From NCBI GenBank assembly GCA_963808125.1, contig CAWEEP010000011.1:1-64000 (forward strand): 64,000 nucleotides of DNA, read 5' to 3'. A program made the position numbers and the translations under genes. Positions 54,770 to 63,374 of the stretch are shown piece by piece. The DNA comes from CAWEEP01 sp963808125. Its GTDB lineage: Bacteria > Chloroflexota > Dormibacteria > Aeolococcales > Aeolococcaceae. Each line of letters starts with the position of its first letter. Position 1 is the stretch's first letter. Below the pieces are notes generated by a model. That model did no database searches. It was not told the DNA's origin and was given only the letters and a program-made list of their open reading frames with translations.

Positions 54770-55321
54770 ATGGCGACCGCTGACCGGGCCGGCACGGGGG
54801 CTGCGGGCCACGCCGTGCCCGAGGGGACGTCCGCGGCAGCCGCACGGGACGATGCGGCCTACGACCTCGTCTACGTCCGGGCCAGATCCTGGTCGGAGGA
54901 GCGGCCCCGCACGGCGTCCCTGGTGCAGCTCGACTTCGAGTTCCTGGGCGAATCCCTGCCCATCACGGCGGCCCGCGAGCGCCGCGAGGCGCTCGACCAC
55001 CACGGCACCTCGGTGCTGATCGTTCCGCGCCGCTACCGCCATCCGGCGGTCGACCCCACGCAGGCCGCGGCGCTGGCGGAGGAGGCGCTGGCGGCGGCGC
55101 GCACCGCGAATCCTGACCTTGAACTCGGCGCGCCACGCCTCTACGGCGACCACCCCATGTACTTCACCTTCCTGGCGGGGTCGGCGCCGATGCAGCGCGC
55201 CGGCGACACCTTTCCTCCGGGCCTGCTCATCAGCATCGACAAGTACGACGGCCACGTCTGGACCGCGGCGGAGCTGAGCGACTTCCTCGCCATGGTGTCC
55301 ACCAGGCAGAGCGCCGGCTAG
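54770..55321 (+). CDS. Hypothetical cytosolic protein, 183 residues
   Basis: No recognised domain. After a flexible Ala/Gly N-terminus come DLVYVRARSWSEERPRTASLVQ, LDFEFLGESLPITAARERRE, LIVPRRYRHPAVDPTQAAALAEEAL and GLLISIDKYDGHVWTAAELSDFL. The pattern is a soluble alpha/beta protein without a signal or membrane helix. It lies between two metallopeptidase genes on the same strand (85 and 59 bases gaps). The ATG at 54770 has only a weak ribosome site, so the start could be later. Confidence 0.65.
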   Translation: MATADRAGTGAAGHAVPEGTSAAAARDDAAYDLVYVRARSWSEERPRTASLVQLDFEFLGESLPITAARERREALDHHGTSVLIVPRRYRHPAVDPTQAAALAEEALAAARTANPDLELGAPRLYGDHPMYFTFLAGSAPMQRAGDTFPPGLLISIDKYDGHVWTAAELSDFLAMVSTRQSAG

Positions 55322-55380
55322 CCCTTCGGCTAGCCCGGCGCGGGGCCTGGCCTGCCCCGGGAACATCGGCAAGGAGAACC

Positions 55381-56194
55381 ATGGCACTGACGCGTCGAGG
55401 ACGGATTCGCAAGGCCCTGGCCCGTCCCTTCCCCGAGTCGTGGCGTGAGCTCCTCGCCCAGAATGTCGTCCACTGGCGTGTCCTCGACGATGACGAACGG
55501 GAGCGCCTGGAAGGCCTCATCCGCCTCCTTCTGGTCGACAAGCTATGGGAGGCATCCAACGGGTTCGAGCTGACCGATGAGATCCGCCTGGTGATCAGCG
55601 GGATGGCCTGCCTGCTGATCCTCGGGCTCGACTACGACTACTACCATCGCGTCACCTCCATCATCGTCAGCCCCACAGCCATCGTTCTCGAAGGCGACCG
55701 TCACCTCGGAGGAGGCCTCTACACCGACGAGCCCCAGCCGATCATCGGGGAGGCGCGTTTCGACGGCCCCGTGCTCATCGCCTGGGACCAGGCGCGCGCG
55801 CAGGGTCGCCATCCCGACCGCGGGCGCAACGTCGTGTACCACGAGTTTGCCCACAAGCTCGACATGCTGGGGGGGTCCGTCGACGGAACCCCGCCTCTCG
55901 AATTCACGCGCAGAGTTCGAGCGTTGGGTCAGGGTGTGCAACGCCGAATACACATCGCTCCGGAGCGGAACCAGCGGGAGCCTCCTGGACCCATACGGTG
56001 CCGTGAGCACCGGCGAGTTCTTCGCCGTCGTCACCGAGGTGTTCTTCGACAAGCCGCTGCAGCTCGAGCAGGAGAAGCCGGAGCTGTACACGGTCCTCCG
56101 CGACTTCTACCGGCAGGACCCGGCCGCGCGTGAGCGACGGGCTGACCGCCTGGTGGGCGGGGCGGACGGCCAGATCGAAATCCGTGCCGGCTAG
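55381..56194 (+). CDS. MtfA-like zinc peptidase, frameshifted
   Basis: Similar to MtfA, the Mlc-titrating M90-type peptidase of enteric bacteria. The N-terminal half (RRGRIRKALARPFPESWRELL, RVLDDDERERLEGLIRLLL) is followed by the zinc site NVVYHEFAHKLDMLGG with HEFAH at residues about 154-158. The frame shifts near 55900, continuing as EFERWVRVCNAEYTSLRSG, then DPYGAVSTGEFFAVVTEVFF and KPELYTVLRDFYRQDP, the conserved C-terminal part. Full length would be about 270 residues. A good GAAGGAG-like site (AAGGAGAACC) precedes the ATG. The regulatory target known from enterics (Mlc) is not visible here. Confidence 0.85.
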
Positions 56195-56204
56195 CGCCTC
56201 ACCG

Positions 56205-57324
56205 ATGCGAGTGCTCTGCGCCCCCAACACCTTCAAGGGAACGGTCAGCGCGATCATGGCGGCCCAGGCGCTGGCGGCCGGATCGCGGGACGCCGGCGCT
56301 GAGCCTTTGGTGCTGCCCATGGCCGACGGGGGCGACGGCACTCTCGACTGCCTGCTCGCCGCGGCACGACGGCCCATCGTCGCTACTCACCGCGTCAGCG
56401 GACCTCTGGGAGGACGGGCGTCCGCCCGGCTCGGCTGGATCACCCCCACAGAGGCGGTGGTGGAGCTCGCCGAGGCGGCGGGCCTGCGCCGGCTCGGCGG
56501 GAGGAGGGACGCATTGCGGTCGACATCGCGGGGCGCCGGCGAGCTGATGGCGCGGGCGCTCGACGGCGGGGCGCGTCGGATCGTGGTCGGTGCCGGCGGC
56601 TCGGCCTGCACCGACGGCGGCAGCGGGATCCTGACCGCTCTCGGCGCCCGGCTGTTCGACGCCGACGGCGATCGGCTCCGCCAGGGCGGTGGCTCCCTGC
56701 TGGAATTGGACCGAGCCGACCTGTCGGGGCTCGACCCGCGCCTCGCGCACTGCACGATCGAGGTCGCCGTCGACGTCGCCAACCCCCTCGCCGGCGAGAC
56801 CGGCGCGGCCCGTGTCTTCGCGCCGCAGAAGGGGGCGGACGCCGCCGGCGTCGAGCTGTTGGAGGCCGGGTTGCTGCGCCTCGCCGCCGTGCTGGAACGT
56901 GACGCGGGGGTATCGCCCGGCCTGCGGCTCCTGGCGGGCTCCGGAGCCGCCGGGGGTGCCGCCTACGGCCTGGCGGTGCTCGGCGCCACCCTCCGGCCGG
57001 GCGCGGCTCTGGTCGCCGACGCCGTCGGCCTCGACGCCGCCATCGACGGCTGCGACCTGGTGCTCACGGGCGAGGGGCGTCTTGACGCGCAGACCGCCCA
57101 AGGCAAGGCGCCCATGGAGGTGGCCGTGCGGGCGGCACGCCGCGGCATCGCCTGCATCGCCGTGGCCGGAGAGGTTGCCGAACTCCCTGCCGGGGCTCTT
57201 CGCCACAACCCTGTCACTCACCGGCATCGCACGGCCCGGGGAGGATCCCCGCCGGGTGCCTCGCCGCCTTCTGCGCCGGGCGGCCGCCGAGGCGGTCCGG
57301 AACGCCTCGATCGGGACTGCCTGA
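56205..57324 (+). CDS. Glycerate kinase (GarK/GlxK family), frameshifted
   Basis: Phosphorylates glycerate for entry into lower glycolysis. It starts MRVLCAPNTFKGTVSAIMAAQAL, with the family motif APxxFKG, and has PMADGGDGTLDCLLAA, RIVVGAGGSACTDGGSGILTAL and CDLVLTGEGRLDAQTAQGKAP, all typical. Near 57190 the frame changes and the C-terminus reads GLFATTLSLTGIARPGEDPRR to VRNASIGTA, ending at 57324. The real protein is about 372 residues, as expected. It follows the MtfA-like gene by 10 bases and is convergent with ilvE. Confidence 0.85.
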
Positions 57325-57360
57325 GCCGAACGCGAGGTGACCGCAACGCCCGCGGCGGGG

Positions 57361-58318
57361 TCACCAGACCGGCTGCAGCCACTCCGCGTACTTGGCAACG
57401 CCACCGGTGATGATCCCGTTGTAGAGATCCTGGACTCTGCAGCGTCAGCGGTCCCGGCTCGCCGTCGGCGATGCGGCGGCGGTCGATCTCCACAACCGGA
57501 GCGACGGCGGCGGCGGTCCCACACATGAACACCTCGTCAGCGATGTACAGCTCGCTGCGGTCGACCGACCGCTCCAGCACCTCAAGGCCCATCTCCTCGC
57601 GGAAGAGATGGATGATGCCGTCGCGGGTGATGCCCTCCAGGATGTTGTCGGAGCAGGGCGGTGTGATGACCTGGCCGCGCCGGACGATGAAGATGTTCTC
57701 TCCGGTGCCCTCGCAGACATGGCCGCCGCCGGTCAGCAGGATGGCCTCGTCGAATCCGGCCTGCAGGGCCTCGGACTTGGCGAGGGCGCTGTTGATGTAG
57801 ATGCCCGTGCACTTGGTGCGGGGCGGAGCCATGGTGTCGTCGATGCGCCGCCAGCTCGAGACCATGCAGCGGATGCCGGCGTGGGGGACGTAGTCGCCGA
57901 GGGGCGCCGTGATGATGGCGAAGCTGTCCGGTATGTCGTGGAGCCGGAAGCCGATCTCCTCGGCGGACTTGAAGAGCAGGGGCCGGATGTAGGTGTCCTC
58001 GCGGCATTCGTTGCGGCGCAGCAGCTCGACGGTGATGGAGCAGAGATCGGCGACGCTGTAGGGGAGGCGCATCTGGAGGACCCTGGCGTTGCCGTGCATG
58101 CGCTCGAAGTGCTCCGGCAGGCGCAGGCCGTGAAGCTGTCGATGTTCGGCGTTCCAGTACGCGCGGATGCCCTCGAAGCAGCCGGTCCCGTAGTTGAGAC
58201 CGTGTGTGAGCAGGCCGACGCGGGCGTCGTGGTAGCGGCGGAACTCGCCGTCGAAGAACACCCAGGACTGTTCGCGGCGCGTCCTGGCGTCGGTCCCCGC
58301 GGTGGCTGTCTCGGTCAT
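57361..58318 (-). CDS. ilvE: Branched-chain amino acid aminotransferase, frameshifted near C-terminus
   Basis: PLP enzyme for the last step of Val, Leu and Ile synthesis. The N-terminus has GLLTHGLNYGTGCFEGIRAYW, the class IV transaminase pattern, then RPLLFKSAEEIGFRLHD, the PLP region KCTGIYINSALAKSEALQAGFD and GHVCEGTGENIFIVRRG. The frame breaks near 57435 after GEPGPLTLQ; the shifted frame reads QDLYNGIITGGVAKYAEWLQP and stops at 57361. Length about 319 residues. The ATG at 58318 has a -10-like TACTCT seven bases upstream, consistent with leaderless expression. Confidence 0.92.
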
Positions 58319-58408
58319 GCGCGCCAGAGTACACCGAGGTCGACGGTCCAGTCGCCGCCGGCTCGTGGGGATGCGGCCGCCGGTCCCCACAGGGTGCCGC
58401 CGGCGTCC

Positions 58409-59248
58409 TCAGCGGGCCAGGCGCGGGAGCACCAGGGCGGCGGCGGCGATGCCGGCGACGACGGCGGCGACGAGGACGGCGAAGTCCAGCCAGAGGGCGC
58501 TGGGCGTGCCGATGAGCATGGCCCGAAGCCCGTCCACCTCGTAGCTCATCGGGTTGGCGGCGCTGACTGCGCGCAGCCATCCCGGCATGATCTTCACCGG
58601 GTAGAGGGCGTTGGAGGCGAAGAACAGGGGCATGGTGATGGCCTGGCCGATGCCCATGAGGCGCTCACGGTGGAGCACCAGGCCGGCGATGGTCATGGAA
58701 AGGCAGGAGAAGAAGGCCGCGCCGAGCACCACCATGAGGGCCGCACCCAGCAGGTGCAGCGGGTTCCAGACGATGTCGATGCGCAGGAGGGCGGAGAGGG
58801 CCAGGATGACGACCACCTGGGAGACGGCCCTGACCCCCGCGGCGAAGGCTTTGCCACTGATCAGGGCCACCCGCGGCGTGGGAGTGGCCATGAGCTTGGT
58901 GAGGATTCCGGAGTCGCGCTCCCAGATGATCTGGATGCCGAAGAAGATGGCGATGAACAGCGCCGACTGGGCCATGATGCCCGGGGCGAGGTAGGCGAGG
59001 TAGGTGACTCCGGGCGGCGTCGGAATGGCACGGATGCGGCTGAAGGTCTCACCGAAGATGAGCAGCCACAGCACCGGCTGGACGGCGCGGGTGTACAGCT
59101 CGGTTCGGTCGTGGCGGATCTTGCGCAGTTCGACGAGCCAGAAGGTGATGATGCGGCTGGGGAACAGCCGCCACCAGGGGGGCAGGACCGCGGTCGGCCC
59201 CCACGACTCAGCCGAGGCGCTGTGCGGTGCGACGCGTACGACGGACAT
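58409..59248 (-). CDS. ABC-2 type exporter permease
   Basis: A 279-residue membrane protein with six helices, of the DrrB/NodJ-like ABC-2 group. Its N-terminus has RIITFWLVELRKIRHDRTELYTRAVQPVLWLLIFG, then GVTYLAYLAPGIMAQSALFIAIFFG, WERDSGILTKLMATPTPR and the late motif FFASNALYPVKIMPGWLRAVSAANPMSYEVDGLRAML, diagnostic of the family. The start overlaps the end of the ATPase gene by 41 bases. It likely exports a drug, lipid or small hydrophobic compound and is controlled by the MarR protein. Confidence 0.93.
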   Translation of the reverse strand: MSVVRVAPHSASAESWGPTAVLPPWWRLFPSRIITFWLVELRKIRHDRTELYTRAVQPVLWLLIFGETFSRIRAIPTPPGVTYLAYLAPGIMAQSALFIAIFFGIQIIWERDSGILTKLMATPTPRVALISGKAFAAGVRAVSQVVVILALSALLRIDIVWNPLHLLGAALMVVLGAAFFSCLSMTIAGLVLHRERLMGIGQAITMPLFFASNALYPVKIMPGWLRAVSAANPMSYEVDGLRAMLIGTPSALWLDFAVLVAAVVAGIAAAALVLPRLAR

Positions 59249-60029
59249 CGCGGCCTCCTTGTGGCGTGGCCTCTTCGTCGTCGATGGCGGCCCCGACGTG
59301 GTGACGGAAGACGTCGTCGAGTGTCGTCCCCCTGCCGAGCGCCGCCTTCAGGCTGGTGGGGGTGCCCTCGGCCAGGAAGCGTCCGCGGTGCATGAGCGCG
59401 ACTCGGTCGCAGAGGACGTCGGCCTCCTCCATGTAATGGGTGGTGAGGAGCACCGTCATGCCCGTCTCGCGGCGCAGCTCCTGGACCTTCTCCCACACGC
59501 TGGACCGGGCCAGCGGATCGAGGCCGATGGTCGGCTCGTCGAGGATGAGCAGAGCCGGGCGGTTGACCAGGGCCTGGGCCAGCTCCAGACGGCGGATCAT
59601 GCCTCCCGAGTAGGTCCCGGCCAGGCGACCCCGAACGTCGTCCAGCCCCATCGCCTCCAGCACCTCCCTCACCCGCGGCTCGCGGTCCCGCCTCGGCAGG
59701 TCGAAGAGCCGGGCGAAGAGCCAGACGTTCTCGTACCCGCTCAGGGCGAAGTCGGTGGAGAGTTGCTGGGGCAGGTAGCCGATGAGGTGGCGGACGACCA
59801 TCGCCTCGCGGCGGACGTCGTGGCCGAAGACGGCGGCTGCGCCGGACCCGGCGGGGATCAGCGTCGTCAGCACCCGGATGGTGGTGGTCTTCCCGGCGCC
59901 GTTGGGACCGAGCAGGCCGTACACCTCGCCCGGGGCGAGACGGAAGGAGATCCCCTCAACGGCGCGCACGGCTCCGAAGGTCACCGTGAGCTCGGAGCAG
60001 TCAACGGGGGCAGCCGCCTCAGCCGCCAT
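59208..60029 (-). CDS. ABC exporter ATP-binding protein (DrrA-like)
   Basis: A 273-residue ATPase partner of the permease. It has Walker A in YGLLGPNGAGKTTTIRVL, the Q-loop region IGYLPQQLSTDFALSG, the signature TYSGGMIRRLELAQAL, Walker B in LLILDEPTIGLDP and the H-loop LLTTHYMEEAD, followed by a C-terminal tail typical of drug and daunorubicin-type exporters. ATG 60029 overlaps the end of the MarR gene by 11 bases; the frame extends further upstream but not as protein. Confidence 0.95.
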   Translation of the reverse strand: MAAEAAAPVDCSELTVTFGAVRAVEGISFRLAPGEVYGLLGPNGAGKTTTIRVLTTLIPAGSGAAAVFGHDVRREAMVVRHLIGYLPQQLSTDFALSGYENVWLFARLFDLPRRDREPRVREVLEAMGLDDVRGRLAGTYSGGMIRRLELAQALVNRPALLILDEPTIGLDPLARSSVWEKVQELRRETGMTVLLTTHYMEEADVLCDRVALMHRGRFLAEGTPTSLKAALGRGTTLDDVFRHHVGAAIDDEEATPQGGRDVRRTRRTAQRLG

Positions 60030-60483
60030 CCGCCCTCTCCAGCGACGCCGCGATGGCGTCCAGCACGGGCAGCACCTTGCTGACGGCCTCGCGGTCGGCG
60101 GCGTCGAGGCCACGAAGCCTGGCGCTCAGGATCTCGGCACGGCGGTCACGCCACTGGCGCATCCGGGCCTCGGCCGCGAGGCTCAGGCGCAGGCGGGTGA
60201 CCCGCCTGTCGGCGGCGTCAGGCTGCAGTTCGAGCAACCCCTCCTCGGTCAGGCGGTGCACCAGAGTGCTCACCGTGTTCGGCGCCAGCCGCAGCTCGGC
60301 GGCGGCGTCGTGGATGCGCAGCCCTGGCCGGTGCTTGACCAGCCGCAGGATCTCCAGCTGCGCCTCGGGCAGGGGACCGTCGGCGCTGCCCGCCCTGACC
60401 TCGCGGTTCAGGGACCGTCGCAGGCGTCCGAGGACCCTGGCCAGCCGGCCGGCGTCGTCGCGATCGGTGCTCGGCGATTGCAT
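60019..60483 (-). CDS. MarR-family transcriptional regulator
   Basis: A 154-residue winged-helix repressor. The DNA-binding core is AQLEILRLVKHRPGLRIHDAAAELRLAPNTVSTLVHRLTEEGLLEL, with the wing DAADRRVTRLRLSLA after it. It heads the operon with the ABC exporter genes and overlaps the ATPase gene. The perfect palindrome at 60500-60516 in its own promoter is the likely autoregulatory operator. Probable ligand: the compound exported by the transporter. Confidence 0.93.
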   Translation of the reverse strand: MQSPSTDRDDAGRLARVLGRLRRSLNREVRAGSADGPLPEAQLEILRLVKHRPGLRIHDAAAELRLAPNTVSTLVHRLTEEGLLELQPDAADRRVTRLRLSLAAEARMRQWRDRRAEILSARLRGLDAADREAVSKVLPVLDAIAASLERADGG

Positions 60484-60494
60484 GCCACCATTGT

Positions 60495-60523
60495 ATCATA
60501 TCTGTCTCAGACAGATTCTTCAA
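60495..60523 (-). promoter_or_regulatory. Promoter of the MarR-ABC operon with a palindromic operator filling the spacer
   Basis: On the minus strand TTGAAG (60523-60518), a 17-base spacer (60517-60501) and TATGAT (60500-60495) form a good sigma-70 promoter, 11 bases before the ATG. The spacer is almost exactly the perfect inverted repeat ATCTGTCT-G-AGACAGAT (60516-60500). A bound dimer would block polymerase, fitting simple autorepression by the MarR protein. Confidence 0.8.
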
Positions 60524-60694
60524 TCGGGCGGTGGCTCCGCCCTGCTGGCCGGCCCACCGTGCCGCCGATTCAATGCGTTCGGCGTCGGCGCACGAACCGT
60601 GGGGCGCCGTCGCGACTCCCGAGCCGTTCAGCGATGGCTTCGTCACTCTGCTTTCGTTGCGCGGGCCGCGCTTCCGGTTTAGCGTGATTCCGGT

Positions 60695-63076
60695 ATGGGA
60701 TCGGGCGTCGGTCGGCGAGCCCCAGCCGCGGTGCCTCCTCTCCGGCGGCACGCGGCGCCAACCCCTCGGGCTCCCAAGGTCCTCGATCTGGCCGCCTGCC
60801 AGCGGGTGATCCTCAATCTGAACGCCGACCTGGACGCGGCCGTGCTGCGGGCCGCAGAGCAGGCGCTCACGATCGAGGAGGTGGGGTCGACGGCCGCGAC
60901 TTCCACCGTGCTCCGGCGGGAAGCGCGCACGCTGGCTGTCGACCTGGACCAGATGGTCCGGAAGGTGGCTGTCGCGGCACGGACGGTGACCGGCGCCGAC
61001 AGCGCCGTGGTCGAGGTGGTCGACGGCGCCGACGCGGTCCACCGCGTCACGGTCGGAAGCAGGGAGGACGCCTCCTCCGAGCAGTCAGGCGGCGTGCCCG
61101 AACATCCCTGGCTCACCCCCGACACATCGATTTCCATGGCCTGCACCGACGCCGAGACCGACCCACGCGTCGACCGCGAGGCGTGCCGGCGCCTCGCCAC
61201 ACGATCGCTCATCACCGTCCCGTTGCGGCACGCGGGCGCCGCCCTGGGAGCCATCACCGTCGCCTCATCCCCGCCCGACGCCTACAGCGATGTCCAGACG
61301 CTCAGTCTCCAGCTTCTCGCCGCCCAGGCCGCCGCCGCGGCGGCGAGGCTGCGGCTGATCACGAAGCTGCGACGGATCGAGCGGGAGCACGCCGGCGCCC
61401 TGGCCGCCAGCGAGGACGGGTTCCGCCGCCTGTTCTTCCAGAACCCGCAGCCGATGTGGGTGATCGATGGGGAGACACAGCGCTTCCTCGCCGTCAACGA
61501 CGCCGCGGTGGCGAAGTACGGGTACTCGGCTGAGGAGTTCGCGGCGAGGACTGCCTCGGTCGTCCGCCGTGACGCGTCGCAGTGGGCAGTCGACCTCGGC
61601 AAGGCCATGGCGGGGCGCGTGAACCTCACCGCCCGTCACCGGCTGCGCGATGGCCGGCTGATCGACGTCGAGATCACCACCGGGCCGCAGGAGTGGGGCG
61701 GTCGTCGGGCGATCCTGTCGATCATCAACGATGTCACCGAGCGCAACCGGATGTACAAGCAGCTGCACGAGGGTGCCTTCCGCGACCCTCTGACCGGCGG
61801 CGCCAACCGGGTCCTCTTCGCCGAGCGTGTCTCCCACGCGCTGACCCGAATGCGGCGGCGCAGCGCGACCATCGGGGTGCTTGTCGTCAACCTGGATCAC
61901 TTCAAGACCGTCAACGACAGCCTGGGGTACGCGGCGGGCAACTCCCTGCTCCAGGCGGCCGCGACGCGCATCCAGGGGACCCTCCGCCCCGGCGACACGG
62001 TGGCGAGGCTCGGCGCCGACGAGTTCGCCGTCCTCCTGGAGGAGGTGGGCCACGTGGATGCGGCGGTCGAGGCGGCGGAACGCCTCGACAAGTCGTTCCG
62101 GGCCCCGCTGGAGTTCGCCGGCCAAGCCCTGGTGATCAGCCTCTCGATCGGCGTCGCCATCTCCTCGACGGCACACGCCGGGGCCGACGACCTGCTGCGC
62201 AACGCCGAGCTGGCCATGTACGCCGCCAAGTCGGCGGGGAGGGGGCGGGTGGAGGTCTTCGCGCCCAGCATGCACGAGACGGCCGCGGGACGCCTCGGCC
62301 TGGACCAGGACCTGCGCCACGCCGTCGCCCGTGACGAGCTGCGGCTGCTCCTCCAGCCGATCATCTCAGTAGAGAGCGGCGCCATCGTCGGCTGCGAGGC
62401 CCTGGTGCGCTGGCACCACCCGGTCCGGGGCCTGGTGATGCCGGACACCTTCATTCCCCTCGCCGAGGAGACGGGGGTGATCAGCGAGATCGACGTCTGG
62501 GTGCTCCGCGCGGCATGCGCCCGGGTGGCGGCCTGGCGCGACGCTCGTCTGGCGGATCTCCTCCTCGCCGTGAACGTGTCGGGGCGCGACCTGGGGCGGG
62601 GCGAGCTGGTCGACTGGGTGTCGGCCGCGCTTCTCGAGGCCGGGCTTCCCAGTGACCGCCTCGAGGTCGAGATCACCGAGAGCGCTGCGGTGGCGCAGCC
62701 GGCGGCGGCCCTCGACGAACTTCGGCGACTGCGCAGGGCCGGCATCGCCGTCGCCATCGACGACTTCGGCACCGGCTACTCCAGCCTCAGCAAGCTGGCG
62801 ACCTTCCCCGTCGACCGCCTCAAGATCGATCGCTCCTTCCTCGTCCCCATCAAGACCGAGAGCGACGACGCCCCATTGGTGGCGGCGATGATCGGCCTGG
62901 CCCACCGGCTCGGTCTGTCGGTGACGGCCGAGGGCGTCGAGACGGAGGAGCAGCTTGCCTTTCTCCGGCGCAACGGCAGCGACCTTCTTCAGGGGTACCT
63001 GTTCAGCCCACCCGTCACCCCCGAACGCTTCGAGGAGCTGCTGCGGAGCGAGCGGGCGAGTCGGATCGGAGCCTGA
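60695..63076 (+). CDS. GAF-PAS-GGDEF-EAL cyclic-di-GMP protein, GGDEF degenerate
   Basis: A 793-residue cytosolic protein. A GAF-like region (VRKVAVAARTVTGADSAVVEVV to LQLLAAQAAA) is followed by a PAS domain (FRRLFFQNPQPMWVIDGETQRF ... SIINDVTERNRMYKQL), then GGDEF with DPLTGGANRVLFAERV and the active site LGADEFAVLLEE, where the second Gly is Ala. RPGD five residues earlier fits the inhibitory I-site. The EAL domain has all key motifs: GCEALVRWHH, NVSGRDL, EITESAAVA, IDDFGTGYSSLSKLA, KIDRSF and AEGVETEEQLAF. It should hydrolyse c-di-GMP and perhaps bind it through the I-site. A -10-like TAGCGT lies nine bases before the ATG. Confidence 0.9.
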   Translation: MGSGVGRRAPAAVPPLRRHAAPTPRAPKVLDLAACQRVILNLNADLDAAVLRAAEQALTIEEVGSTAATSTVLRREARTLAVDLDQMVRKVAVAARTVTGADSAVVEVVDGADAVHRVTVGSREDASSEQSGGVPEHPWLTPDTSISMACTDAETDPRVDREACRRLATRSLITVPLRHAGAALGAITVASSPPDAYSDVQTLSLQLLAAQAAAAAARLRLITKLRRIEREHAGALAASEDGFRRLFFQNPQPMWVIDGETQRFLAVNDAAVAKYGYSAEEFAARTASVVRRDASQWAVDLGKAMAGRVNLTARHRLRDGRLIDVEITTGPQEWGGRRAILSIINDVTERNRMYKQLHEGAFRDPLTGGANRVLFAERVSHALTRMRRRSATIGVLVVNLDHFKTVNDSLGYAAGNSLLQAAATRIQGTLRPGDTVARLGADEFAVLLEEVGHVDAAVEAAERLDKSFRAPLEFAGQALVISLSIGVAISSTAHAGADDLLRNAELAMYAAKSAGRGRVEVFAPSMHETAAGRLGLDQDLRHAVARDELRLLLQPIISVESGAIVGCEALVRWHHPVRGLVMPDTFIPLAEETGVISEIDVWVLRAACARVAAWRDARLADLLLAVNVSGRDLGRGELVDWVSAALLEAGLPSDRLEVEITESAAVAQPAAALDELRRLRRAGIAVAIDDFGTGYSSLSKLATFPVDRLKIDRSFLVPIKTESDDAPLVAAMIGLAHRLGLSVTAEGVETEEQLAFLRRNGSDLLQGYLFSPPVTPERFEELLRSERASRIGA

Positions 63077-63374
63077 TTCGACTTCTCGGCGAGCCGGCGG
63101 CGGCGGCACCTCGCCACCCGGATCAGGAGGCAGGGAGACCTGCCGGGCCAGTGCGACGCGGCGTGGACGGTGAGGTAGGGCTTGCCTCGTAGCCGCTCAT
63201 TGAACGAGTGGGTGGGAGGGATGTGGGCGCCAGGCCTCCCCGGGGCCGTGAGGTGACCACCCGGCCCTTGCTACACTCCCTCGACCCAGCGGCACAGCCT
63301 CCGACCCTCCCCACAGCCCGTCCCCTTGCGCCGCCGGCTGAGCTGGACTGAACGGTAGAAATGGGAGTGCACCG

